Source: Trichomonas tenax
Lineage: Eukaryota > Parabasalia > Trichomonadida > Trichomonadidae
NCBI GenBank assembly: GCA_023091735.1
Contig: JALKBU010000029.1
Location: forward strand, 1-64,000
Direction: 5' to 3'
Length of the DNA stretch: 64,000 nucleotides
In this document: in pieces, positions 31,894-42,856 of the stretch
Layout: every line of letters starts with the position of its first letter
Position numbering within the stretch: position 1 is the first letter of the stretch
Position numbers and translations under genes: made by a program
The notes under the pieces: model-generated
What the model was told of the DNA's origin: nothing
Database searches by the model: none
Seen by the model: only the letters and a program-made list of their open reading frames with translations

Positions 31894-33970
31894 GATTTTT
31901 TCCCATTGAATTCATCAGTTTCAAACGAATTTAATTAATTTTGGTTTAAAAGCCAAATTGATTTCAACTATCTGTATGCTGCAGTTACTTATTCTGATTT
32001 TTAATTATCATTTATCATATTTAATTAAATTTGACAAAGACGTTAAATTTTTTGACATATCTTTATTGGAATTTTTACGGCGAACTTCGATATACCTCAA
32101 GGAACATTAATAACTTTCAGTATAAGTGTCCATCCATGACTGTATAGATTGAAGCAGAATCACTGTTTGATTATGTTGAATAAATTATCTTTTTGAATCT
32201 AATATTAAAAAGGATATTGATAACAAATACAGTAACCACATACTCGAGAATCAAAAATATTAGGACCAAATACCATTTTATTGACTGCAGTTTTGAAATT
32301 CAAAATGTATCTCGAGAAGTTATGTTAGCCAAGCCATGGTAATCAAGTATCTTAATCTTTGGGCTAGTGGCTTTCCAATATTTCAAAGTTATAAAAATAG
32401 CAATTGTCAATTTTTTTACATATGTGATAATTAAATGAAATATCATAACATATATTCCATGATATAAAATGCATGTTCATTTCAAAGTTTGGGCAAAATT
32501 CGATTTTTTGTGTAAATTGAATATTCAATATTTTCAACAAAAATGAGATCCACGCCTAACTAAATGTATAATAATATTATGCTCTATGTTATTGTTGACT
32601 ATATCATTATGTTAAAATATTAATATAATCCAATTCAATGATAAGAAGCATTTTATTAGCCCGAGAAGAATTTTTTAAAATAAGGTTAAGAGTCACTGCC
32701 TTTACATAAACTTATATGATACAATATATAGATGGACATGCGCTACACACTGTACTTTATGAAAAATGATTTGACTGTTGATTATTAACATAGTAGAACA
32801 TCCAAAACTTATCCAAAAACAGACAAAAAATTATAGACATTTTGTGTGTTAAAGATGTTACATCATCTCTTTAATCATGTAGAAATAAGAGGCGATGCAT
32901 TTTGACCTATTGTACAATAGGACTATTTTTGACATTGTAAACTTATTTTGACAAAATATCAAAATTTTTTCTTCGGATGTGTTGTATGAACCACAAAAAG
33001 ACATTGAAAATGATTTTGCATATATGCTTGTTATTATAATATAAAGAAGCTTAGAACCTAGTCACCCTCAAGCAGAACAAACTGATTGTCGTAAAGAGAT
33101 CGACAAAATACTATTATTTCATTGCAAACTTGACAAAATCTCCTAATAATGAACACGGAGCTTACAGCTGCAGTACCAAATACTCCTGTTAGCTCGTACA
33201 AAGATTTTTTTTTTTTTCTCTTTCCATTTAAAGCTTGGTAGCAGATGATGTTTATAATGTTCAAAGGCTATCTAGTTCCTTCTTTTAGACGATGATTATT
33301 ATTATTGCTAAAAATAAGACCGATATTACTTAAATGAACTGAAGCCTTTACTAAAATCATACCGGTGTCTAATTGTGATATAGACAATAAACATTATTAA
33401 CCAATTTTAATTTAACAGATTGACGTGTTATCTATTCTATTAGCACAACATGCATAAACAAAACTCCAACGTGAGAATCAATACGTTATAACTTTATACA
33501 TGCAAAATCAATGGTTACTTCTAAAACTCTAATTTTTCCTTAAATTCTAATTTTTTTATAGTTTATGGAAGCGATGCCGCTTTTCTGACAGATGGAAAGA
33601 ATGAATTCACAGATATAAATGTAATTGCACAGGCAGAAATTGAACTTAATATTCCATTGTTTTCAAAAAACGAATCAAATGATATACTGCTATCCTCAAA
33701 TTGGCCTTTGTCAAAATGAAGACGATTTCCAAAGACCAAACCAGTATATAAAGCAATAATCTTGAACACAAATTTCGATCGAATAAAAAATTTAAAATTT
33801 ACGATCTATATGATAAACACAATTTAAGAAACAACAAAATACATAAATAAAAAGGGTGGATATTCTTAAAGGTGGGTAGGCAGAACCTTAATTTCAAAAT
33901 CATTAAGATTCAAAGCATATAATTATCATCATATATGAGTGCAGATTATAATAAAATCAGCTCATTTTAG

Positions 33971-34999
33971 ATTGGAGTTTATTGGAATAAAGGTGACTTT
34001 ATGCAAATAAAAGTGAATTTGGAATCAAACCCTATTTTGGAATAACCGCCAATTTGGAATAATGACGGTTATTCCATATGTCAACAACAGGCCGCAAAGT
34101 GACAATAATGGAATACCCGAATTATTTGGAATCGCCGAATATTTGGATATGCGCATAATGCTCTCACAATTTGGAATCAATTTCGATATTGGAATTAGGA
34201 ATAGTGGATAATAGTGGATAATAATGGAATCAAAAATACTTTGGAATAACCGACAAGCAGTTGGAAACATAATCACTTTATCCTCAATTCCAATTCAAAT
34301 TGAGATAGCATTATCATCCAGAATTTGTGGCAAAAAGGAAAAAGGAAGGACTACTGCGAGTCAAACCAGCAAACCTCTTCATTAAAGCTTGGAGTGTTTT
34401 GCCAATTGAGCTATGCGGCGAAGCAATTTTTCTCAATCTATTTCAGGCATTTAATCGCACGCTAAATATTTGGAATCTCCGGCTCTTCAAAATCGATGGG
34501 CAATTCAAATATAGAGCATATGCAATAACAGTGATTTAAAAATCGAAAAGTTAGAAATGATTTTATTCTAATATCTTTTCATTTTAAAGCAAAACTACAT
34601 TTTCAATCGAAAGAATTCATTGGCTGTCGTCTTTCATATATCATAGCACACATCAATGTATTCTCTATTCAACAAAAAAGTGGAATCAAAGTGGAAGAAT
34701 AACTGACATATAAACAAGCTCCATGTCAGCTAACAACTTCTTAATAAGTTGATATATAACAGAGAACTTGAGGTCGATTCCTAATTCCATTATTCCACTT
34801 TTGATCCCAAATTCATTTTGATTCCAAATAATTCGGGTATTCCATTATTGTCACTTTGCGGCCTGTTGTTGACATATGGAATAACCGTCATTATTCCAAA
34901 TTGGCGGTTATTCCAAAATAGGGTTTGATTCCAAATTCACTTTATTTGCATAAAGTCACCTTTATTCCAATAAAGTTTTTTATTCCATTAAACTCCAAT
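33971..34999. mobile_element. DNA transposon-like element with 160-180 bp terminal inverted repeats
   Basis: The arms 33971-34132 and 34821-34999 are inverted copies that are nearly identical except for a 19-base tandem insertion (AATGGAATAAAAAACTTTA type) in the right arm. They start with ATTGGAGTTTA and are rich in GGAATAA units. Between them a frame at 34327-34539 (opens at GTG) includes LFIKAWSVLPIELCGEAIFLNLFQAFNRTLN, which resembles the end of a pogo/Tigger-type transposase (KAW...I...F). That reading is tentative. It is probably a non-autonomous or decayed cut-and-paste element; the target-site duplication is unclear. Confidence 0.65.
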
Positions 35000-35957
35000 A
35001 TCAATAAAGTTCGAGCTTTATATATTATCGCTAAGAATTCAAATGCCCACCAATGTGCTCACCAATAATAAATGGAAATTATGCAGCATACGCTGTCAAT
35101 TTTATATAAGATCTGCGTAATATGGATATTTTCTTACTTATTTGCAGATAAAAGTTACTTTATCAACAAATATTAAATATTCGATGTTTGGAAATAATAG
35201 ATATATAGATACATAACAACATAAACTTAACATCTCTTAATATTGGTCATAATAATCATAAAAACGCTCATAAAATATAGCTGTAGAGACTTAAAAAGAA
35301 TCATATCGAGATATTGGCATTAATATTTCAAAGAAATGTCGACGTAGAATGGTATGCTTTCGATAGAAGTAGGTAATCATTGCTAACTGACCTCCAATTA
35401 GAGTATAATTCGAAAAATTTCAAATTTTGCTCAGCTAGAATAAGTAGATTAACTTATATACATGTCTCATTCATATCATATAATTGAGAAGATGCTTATC
35501 CAACGCTTTGGCTAGAAACAACAATATTTGTGCCAAAAGTTTTTAATGTAAACTTCACAAATTAGAAGTGAGTTCACTTGCTCCAAATTTTCGATTGTAG
35601 ATTTGGATTATAGATGTATAGGCAATCATAATTTTCATATTTTTATCGACTAAATCCCATTAGATAAAATAAAGTTCTGCTTTAACAAGTCTCTATTCTG
35701 ACATGTAAAGTTGTAATGTCAAATCTTTTAACCTTAGATTTTCTGGCAGGAGTTTTCCTTAATCTTTGTAATAGATATATTGGTACTTTCTACAGTAATT
35801 GCTTGTAGCTTTTCAGCAAAATTGTAGTCAATATTAATATCGCATGTTCAATGAATAGTATTTTTTTCGAGAGTGAATTAAGTTATATGCTAGCTAAAAC
35901 GTTTGGTGAACTAGGAATAGACATATTGCCGACTTTTTTAAGCAACTCTAATACAGT
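35000..35957. other. Intergenic, AT-rich
   Basis: No gene is seen. An orphan TGACATGTAAA motif lies at 35699-35709, with no frame longer than a few codons close to it. Confidence 0.45.
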
Positions 35958-36440
35958 CTATTCTTTCTCTTTCGAGTCTGTCATTTGTAGAAGGAATTTG
36001 CTTGCCTCTTCGATTGACTTTCCGAATCCAGTCCGACTTACGACAAAAATCTTCGGAATTGTCAATTCCGTTTCTGTATCACTAGAACTACCTTGATCCC
36101 CGACATCTGGCGAGGATTCCGAGTCCACAGATAGTGGTCGTCTTGATACTTCTTTTGGTAAGATAATCGGAAGAGGTTGTTTCGAATATTGATGAGAATT
36201 TTGCAAGAACGAGTCTTTTATTTGTTTTGATCCGCCATTGCCTATTTTCTTCAGGCTCTGAGCGATGTTTATATAGTAATCTTTTTCTTTTTGGTCCATA
36301 GACCTCCATTGTGTTGCCAAGATGCTCGTAATGTTCGAACTGTTAAGATGTGGGTATCCCTTCACAAGGTACTCCCTCTGCTGCATGCAGAATATCTGGA
36401 AGGGATCTATTGTTATCTGTCTGTTTTCGTCTTTATCCAT
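35958..36440 (-). CDS. HMG-box protein with disordered tail
   Basis: 160 residues. The N-terminal 65 residues form one divergent HMG box (DPFQIFCMQQREYLVKGYPHLNSSNITSILATQWRSMDQKEKDYYINIAQSL): the motif pattern PF..F......V...P.....I...L...W..M...EK..Y is kept. The rest is Ser/Asp-rich and probably disordered, ending KEKE. It likely binds DNA in the nucleus as a chromatin or transcription factor. It differs from the small HMGB-like gene at 25.1 kb by its long tail and by having no basic run. The frame extends to a GTG, but the ATG at 36440 (MDKDENRQI) is the first real start. Confidence 0.78.
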   Translation of the reverse strand: MDKDENRQITIDPFQIFCMQQREYLVKGYPHLNSSNITSILATQWRSMDQKEKDYYINIAQSLKKIGNGGSKQIKDSFLQNSHQYSKQPLPIILPKEVSRRPLSVDSESSPDVGDQGSSSDTETELTIPKIFVVSRTGFGKSIEEASKFLLQMTDSKEKE

Positions 36441-37973
36441 TAACACATTATGTTTTTTTATTAATCAAAATTGAATACTCAAATTGAATGGACTTTTCTT
36501 TTTCTGAAGTTTACATAAATCAAAACATGCTCTAAATTTTCGTCCAAATTGGGCATAATGTGCTATATACCCCAAAAATGGGCCCAGATCGAAATTATTT
36601 ATTGAATTGAACTCAAGTTTTTTTGAATTGACGTTTGAGAATTGAGGAGAAAATAATCGATAATGAACACTTGAAAAATTATTTTGCATCAAAAAACGCT
36701 GTATATTGATTTGCAGAGCTATAAACATTATGATTGAAAAATTTAATTATCAATTACAAAATTTATTTTTGTATTAGTTTGTTAGAATAGAGAAATGGTA
36801 AATTAAGAAAAAATTCATTTTTTTTCATTTTTTGAAGGGTGTTCCAGGGATTCTTTCCAGGACAATCCATAATCTTGTGTATCTTGGAGTTAAGATCTGC
36901 AAACAATTGTTGCAACTTGGAGAGAGATAATTTCACCGGCCTTTAATATGGGAATAGGACTATATTATGAATAAATCTTTTATACTGGACCATACTGAGA
37001 ACTATGCCCGAGAACACGTTAGGAAATAAAAGATATTTAAAATTTCAATAATATCTTATATTTAGATAAACATATCTACACTGAGCACATTCACTCATAG
37101 GCATTCGGATATTTATTGTTGTGAATATTTTCAATCTAGGCTTTTCTCTCGAGAAGTTTGCTTTGAAAAGTCTTCAAATGAAGGAATGCCCGTGAGTTTA
37201 TGAGCACACATGCATAGAAGAGGGAGCTGTGAGATATTATTCCATTTCGTTTTTGGAATTCGATAACAAATTAATCTTGATTTTTTTAGCCGAAGAAAGT
37301 CATTGTTTTCTCGTTGAAATATTGAGTCACAACACTAATGTAGATGAAATGCATGAGTTTTTCTTCTAAAAGAATCACAGGCTTGACAAAGGTAGGGAAA
37401 CTAAAAATTACTGGAGATTTCGCCTTGAAACTCTTGTATTGAATTAAATAGCCTCCATATATGAACATATTAGAATATCGGAAAAATATGTCTTTGCATT
37501 ATACAAAAAACAGAACGAAAAATTCAATTAGTATGTTTGAATAAATTTACACTTTTTGCACGTTATTTAAGTTTTTTCCCTCATTGGGGGACCAAAAAAA
37601 TGGTGGCCTGAGGCAAAGGCTCCAGCCACATGACAAACACAAATAAATGAACTATAAATTCTAAACTTATCAAAAAAACAAACTAGCATTGATTTATTAC
37701 ATTACAAGCAATAAAACTATAAAATTCCCATTTTTGCGGCTAATGACTCTCAAATTCCCAAAATCCCCATTTGCGGTATTGAAATCGAGCGTCACTTTAG
37801 TTAGTTATAAACATTTCGCTAAACTATACCGCTAGGTATAGTTTATCAAAATGTTAAATATACCACGTAAACAAGCCAATTCTTTTAAAATTGAATTTTT
37901 TTATAACTTCCAATAAAAATATAAAAATATAAATTCAAAATATATATAAAAATATAAATAATAAAAATATTTT
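36441..37973. other. Intergenic, AT-rich, small hairpin
   Basis: No gene is supported. A hairpin AAACTATACCGCTAGGTATAGTTT lies at about 37823-37846. Its half-site TATACC...GGTATA also occurs near 1256-1270. A frame at 37286-37468 (minus) is unconvincing. Confidence 0.45.
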
Positions 37974-38657
37974 TTAAGCAGTTCTATACCAAGCATACAC
38001 AGTAATGTACTGTGGCATGTAATATGTTCCGGAACCTGTGTTATAAGTATTACCACTAATATTATGAGTATAATCACCACTAGAAGTTGTTTCTCGATCT
38101 TGCCACCATGATAAATGTTGTCCAGAACCACCATCAGATCCTTTAAGTCTTTGTGCTGTAGTATGTGTATGACTACCACTATTACTAGTATTTAAATTAA
38201 TATAATGACTATGTTCTGGTAAATTAGCAACAGATATCTTTTTAGAACCACCGGTTTGATTACTTCTATTAGCACAATATAAAAATCTATCTATGATTTG
38301 TTTCCATGTACCAAATCCTAAAGCTATACTAGGATTAGTACTATTCATAGATGTATAGATAGAACTTATTGGATATAAGTTTTGTATCATTTGAGATAAC
38401 GATTTTCTATTATTAACAAATAATTGATATATATCATTTAATCTTTGATGAACATCATAATAATATTCTTTATCTGGATCTTTTACAGAAATATTATCAG
38501 TTTTAAAAGTATTAAATTCCGTATGTGTATGATCTTTATTAGCTTTATTATTTAATTCCTCAATTATATATAATCTATTATCTGAATTTGGTTCAATATA
38601 TGTTATTTCATTATTTGTAATTAGACCTGATGTAAATATTGGTGGTTTAATTTGCAA
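37974..38657 (-). pseudogene. Phage tail-fibre/baseplate Gp10 C-terminal-like protein, 5'-truncated
   Basis: The 227-codon frame resembles phage tail-fibre and baseplate proteins: YPISSIYTSMNSTNPSIALGFGTWKQIIDRFLYCANRS (about residues 92-130), then a His-rich core with PEHSHYI, GSHTHTTA and GDYTHNISG, ending PQYITVYAWYRTA. This is the layout of the Gp10 C-terminal/tail-collar fold (YPVGSIY...GTWE....R.L....HxHxH...YMPxYxxVYxW.R). The frame has no ATG at its 5' end; its first codons lie in the arm of a hairpin element, so the N-terminus is lost. Composition is extremely AT-rich, unlike neighbouring genes. It likely came from a Maverick/Polinton, a large DNA virus or a bacterium. The source cannot be settled here. 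Confidence 0.75.
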
Positions 38658-38800
38658 ACAAGCTCATTCACTACAAATCAGATCGAAACAAGCTTGCTTG
38701 TATGCTAGGAAATGTGTAGTGATAGATAGTTATTGTAACTGAATTTGTTGCAAGCTTGTTTCGATCTGATTTGTACTGAATGAGCTTGTTTGCAAATTAA
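38647..38800. mobile_element. 154 bp hairpin element with TTAA ends (MITE-like)
   Basis: The arms 38647-38697 and 38750-38800 are 51-base inverted repeats with one mismatch, starting TTAATTTGCAAAC and ending at TTAA. The TTAA at both ends could be the target duplication of piggyBac- or Kolobok-type elements or part of the arms. The element abuts and truncates the tail-fibre-like frame. To its right (minus strand) is an unrelated 29-codon frame, starting at an ATG near 38899 (MVSNYTTEV) and ending before the element. Confidence 0.7.
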
Positions 38801-39999
38801 AATTGTGATCACCAACTACAAGCATCTGGTGCCACAACGCCACAAGGAGCACTACTTTCATGTATTGCTATGACTTCTGTTGTGTAGTTGCTGACCATGA
38901 TATTTTTGTTACTTTTACAATTTTCCCGCCAAATATTTTTGTTAACATATGTTCTTGCTTCGTATATAATATGTGTATATATTTTGAAAATAAATTGCTG
39001 AATTAAAATAGCTCTAAGTCTCTATTTCAATGAAAAAATGCAACAAAAGTATTTATGATTAAAAAATTAAATAATTTTTTGTTATAAAGGGTGAGATAAA
39101 GCTGAATGCGATGATGATAATATGATGGCTTATCACCTGCATATGTATCCTATTAAATATCAATACCCAATCTGTTCATTTTTAGTAATTTTGATTTTAT
39201 CTCGTTATTATTCACTTGATTTGTCCATTTTCAACGCAACCAAATCAGTGTCTACTAAATGTTGGACTTACAGGATAAAAATGTGTTGCGTTTTATTCGC
39301 AAAATATTCAAACTTAATTTGCAACCCTTACTTTTCATCCACACAGCAGGCAAACAACATGAGTAATGATAATCCGTCAGTTAACATCAAAATAAATCAA
39401 GATATTTTTTTGATATAATATTGAATAATATATTTTTCATGCTTTATATGTCCACAGCATTTTAGATGGGAAAATTTTTCATTTGCCACCAAAATTAGAC
39501 CTTAAATATTCATACTGGTGGAGAAAAATCGATATGTTTGAGTAGGCGTAGAAAATTCAGTGACGCCAATTTCAAACTTGAATATTTCTATGTGAATAAT
39601 CAGCTTAATCGGTATTAAATATATAGAAAACATATGTATTTTCCGATGCTAAATATTACAAGAAGATTTTCAAGGATATCCATTTCTGAATTGATATTGA
39701 TGATATGTGTTGAAATTGATAAATGAAATCCATAATTTTCGATAATCTGATAAAAATTTTAAAAGATGGAAAGTTATTATTGATCACATCTGTTCAAATT
39801 TCGAAAAATCTTCAAGCAAGAGTCAAATCTGACAATTTGACCAGTAAAGTAAAATAATCGAAACATTACAAACTTTTTTATATGCTATTCCGCCCGTAAA
39901 TAAATTTAAAAGTTCACAAGTTATTTTAAAATCAATTTCAAGATCAAAGATTTAGCCTAAATTTTTAAATTCCATAATCCAAATTTCATTTTTTAAATA
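38801..39999. other. Intergenic, no gene seen
   Basis: Apart from the 29-codon minus-strand frame near 38812-38899 there is no supported gene. The frame 39122-39418 lacks coding composition. The last 30 bases include TTTCATTTTTTAAATA just before the PCID2 start, a possible initiator. Confidence 0.45.
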
Positions 40000-41118
40000 A
40001 TGAGTATTCAATCGATCGAAAAAGGGATTTCGTCATCTGATGGAATTGCAGTTTCGCGATATTTTCTGCTACCGTATTTGATCAGTGAGAAAGAAACCTG
40101 CCAAAAACTCTATAAAGCAGTAAATTCATTTAAAATTCAAGGTCCATGGCGAGAAATATTCGTTTCATTACTGAAAATACCAAAAGAAGGTTCTTCGAAG
40201 GGTGTTTTGAAGCTTTTTGATCAAGCATCGAATCTTTTTCTCAAATCTTTATCAAAATACGAAATTTCATTAACGATTCCAATATTTAAATCAATTATTT
40301 CATCATACAAATATCTATCAAATACTCAACTTGAAGCAAGCGTTCAAAAACTTCGTTATTTACTAACTTTTGTTCATTTATTCCCCAATTGCAACTCAAT
40401 TGATGGTTCACCATTACTTGCATTGGTTAATTGCTTGATTTCATTGTTTCTTTCGTTGAATGATTACAACCAAGCCTCGAAAATTATCGACATAAACATT
40501 GATACCATCAAAAGTCAAGAGCCAAACAATGTTTTCACTGTTTCAGAACGCGCACAGTTCTACTTTATTGCTGGCAAGATACACACAGTCAATAATAATT
40601 TAGATGTTGCATTGGAATTTTTAAACACTGCATGGAAATTAACGCCTTTTACAGCATATGCAGACAGAAGACTTATCCTTACAGTTCTTATCCCAGTACA
40701 GTTATCATTTGGCGTCATCCCTGATGAAAAATTATTGATAAAATATAATCTCGTGGACTTATTTGGACCATTTGTTAACTCTTTAATCACAGCTGATATT
40801 AAGTTATTTGATCAAGCATTCCAGGAGAGAACATTGTTGTTAATAAGGCTTGGCGTTTGGGATATAATATCGAAGACAAAACTTATAATATACAGAAGAA
40901 TCCTTGAAGCAATTTGTTCACCAGATACTAAAATCCTTGCGCTTGATCAATTCCATAGAGCAGTTTGTTCTGTTGAAAATATTTCAATGGAAGAAGCAGA
41001 ATCTATTTTAGCACACCTTATATCAAAGAAGTACTTCCACGCTGTTATATCAGATGACACACAGAGATTTGTCCTTAAGCCAGGGGGTGCTTTGCCGCCT
41101 TATCCATTGATATCTTGA
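40000..41118 (+). CDS. PCID2: PCID2/Thp1-like PCI-domain protein (TREX-2 complex)
   Basis: 372 residues, close to human PCID2 (about 399). Seen: AQFYFIAGKIHTVNNNLDVALEFLNTAWKLTP (PCID2: YYLGRLYFYNEEYKKAEEALSFAF), RRLILTVLIPVQLSFGVIPDEKLLIKYNL (PCID2: [29 protein letters not shown]) and the PCI/winged-helix end (about 300-372) with MEEAESILAHLISKKYFHAVISDD...VLKPGGALPP. PCID2/Thp1 joins Sac3/GANP in TREX-2, which links transcription to mRNA export at nuclear pores. CSN12 is a paralogue, but the motifs match PCID2 better. The ATG follows TTTCATTTTTTAAATA. The ORF is intact. Confidence 0.9.
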   Translation: MSIQSIEKGISSSDGIAVSRYFLLPYLISEKETCQKLYKAVNSFKIQGPWREIFVSLLKIPKEGSSKGVLKLFDQASNLFLKSLSKYEISLTIPIFKSIISSYKYLSNTQLEASVQKLRYLLTFVHLFPNCNSIDGSPLLALVNCLISLFLSLNDYNQASKIIDINIDTIKSQEPNNVFTVSERAQFYFIAGKIHTVNNNLDVALEFLNTAWKLTPFTAYADRRLILTVLIPVQLSFGVIPDEKLLIKYNLVDLFGPFVNSLITADIKLFDQAFQERTLLLIRLGVWDIISKTKLIIYRRILEAICSPDTKILALDQFHRAVCSVENISMEEAESILAHLISKKYFHAVISDDTQRFVLKPGGALPPYPLIS

Positions 41119-41461
41119 ATTTAATCATTTTTTTACCCTGTTTAGATATATTAATAAAAATCATAGAGTTTGTTCGATGATTTTTTGGTATTTGTTAGCT
41201 ATAGGCCAAATGGTTCATTAAATATTTTGATGAAAAATATAATCAAAACAAACTAATAATTTTAATAACACGTTAGATAAATTTGTCTCGACCCAAACTG
41301 TTCTATACTGTAAATGGCCACCATTACTTAAATATCGAAATAAAAAATTATGAATGCGGAAATTATTATATAAAATAAAAGAATCGTCCATTTAATGAAT
41401 AACAACCGATTCAGGTTCGATTTTACATATAATTATAGGTATTGAAATAATATTATAAGAT

Positions 41462-41800
41462 TTAGAGTGTAGGAGCTTCGACACCCATGACGGCGCATAC
41501 GTCGTGAGCAATTTGGAGGCGTATTTTACGAAGGCTTTCGAGTGGATTTTCTTCATCGATCTGAAGAGGTGGAATTCCTGCTGGATCTGGTGCTGGACGT
41601 ACCGCATCGACAGTCTTGTTAAGGATTGCCTCGAATTTTTCGAATTGTTCTTTTGGAAGAAGTTCACTGAGTTTTTGAATCAACTGAAGTCTGTTTTCAT
41701 TGCGTTTTTCGATCTTCTCGTCGAACTCGTGGACTGACTGCATCACTTTCTCGACCTCTGCACGAAGATTCTGAAGCTCGGCAATTTTTTCGTCAGACAT
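41462..41800 (-). CDS. Small coiled-coil hypothetical protein
   Basis: 112 residues, unrecognised. Residues 3-65 are a heptad-rich helix (AELQNLRAEVEKVMQSVHEFDEK), then a proline-rich bend (RPAPDPAGIPPL), then a second short helix (ENPLESLRKIRLQIAHDVCAVMG). It looks like a subunit of a larger assembly. It uses an ATG start (MSDEKIAEL). Four promoter-like motifs lie 36-122 bases upstream on its 5' side, and codon composition is clearly coding, so the gene is real. Confidence 0.75.
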   Translation of the reverse strand: MSDEKIAELQNLRAEVEKVMQSVHEFDEKIEKRNENRLQLIQKLSELLPKEQFEKFEAILNKTVDAVRPAPDPAGIPPLQIDEENPLESLRKIRLQIAHDVCAVMGVEAPTL

Positions 41801-41835
41801 TGTAAAAAAATTGACCGTTAAATTTATACATTTCC

Positions 41836-41922
41836 TTTACACGTCACTTTCTGTCATGTAAATATAACCTTTATTTAGTGTCATATTTTGTCGTGTAAAG
41901 CGGGTCATTGTTTACATGTCAC
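41836..41922 (-). promoter_or_regulatory. Cluster of four TTTACATGTCA-type motifs
   Basis: TTTACACGTCAC (41836-41847), GTCATGTAAAT (41853-41863), GTCGTGTAAAG (41890-41900) and GTTTACATGTCAC (41910-41922) alternate in orientation upstream of the small coiled-coil gene. This is the densest group of the motif in the window. Confidence 0.55.
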
Positions 41923-42856
41923 ATTACATCATAATATATACACTAGTTATTGACTTATATAATGGATATGTATATGTACAGAACAAGATATAGTTTTATA
42001 TGAAATATTGCATAACAACAGATATTCACTGTTATCTTAGAAAGCAAAATATGTCATTGAGAAAGGATTGAAAGAATGTGTGGTTGTTTCTTTAGATCCA
42101 CTAATTACATATGATTCAATCAGCCAGTGCAATAATATCTATATTATCATTTAACTGCAAGTTTTGATTAAATTTTTTGAAATGAATTTTTGTCATAATT
42201 GTGGCAAAACAAAAATGAATGATTTTTATACTGTGTCAATGAACTTTAGCTTCTGGAGCATTTGATATTGATTCGCATATGAGTCTATAATATATAAGAA
42301 TGTTTAAAAGCTAATGAAGTACAAAGCTTATTGAATTGTTTAAAGTTGAGGGGAAAAAAATACAAAAAGTGGAATTTGGGAGAAGATTTTTATTTTCATA
42401 AGTTATTTCAATTACTTATGAACCAAAATCACACTTTGGTAAATTAAAAATAAAGTTCTGAATTGTTCCTTCATAGAATCATTATCATGCAGTGTAATAA
42501 ACCCAAAATTTCATCAATTCAAAAGTGACAATTTTGGAAGAAAATCAAAAATTAAATTTATAATTGTGCTTAAGGATCAATTAATTGGGGCATTGCTGAC
42601 TTGAAAACATGATAATAGCATAAATTGTGATCCAAATAACAAAATATCAAAGGTTTTCAATCATTTCAAGATCAAGAAATCAAGATTTGGAAAAATGAAT
42701 GTGAATAATCATTTTTAATATGTTATACAATAGCCCAAAGATAGCAAAAAGTTATTTCATAAATGATATCGCTTGAAATATGTCAAACAAAGCAAAATAA
42801 TCAAAAGAAATCAAAGTGTCACCCCCTGAAATAATTAGTGCACGTTTTAAATTAAA
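41923..42856. other. Intergenic, AT-rich, no gene seen
   Basis: There is no open frame or repeat of note in this 0.9 kb upstream of the CDK-like gene. Confidence 0.5.

Larger units (their letters stand above)
29735..33970. other. 4.2 kb gene-poor, AT-rich region
   Basis: No intact gene is visible. It contains a divergent solo copy of a terminal inverted repeat (30409-30640), a promoter-bearing repeat (31662-31893), and a GC-richer patch at 30130-30280 with small hairpins (TGTGAAA...TTTCACA). Around 31165-31440 a directly repeated ATCATGATGCTGCAA with coding-like composition suggests a long-dead gene. Frames at 33058-33264 and 33563-33769 (minus) show no domain. Confidence 0.45.

Noticed and set aside
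39122..39418. Plus-strand frame of 98 codons
   Set aside because: Low coding character, no domain, no upstream motif; most likely chance in AT-rich DNA.
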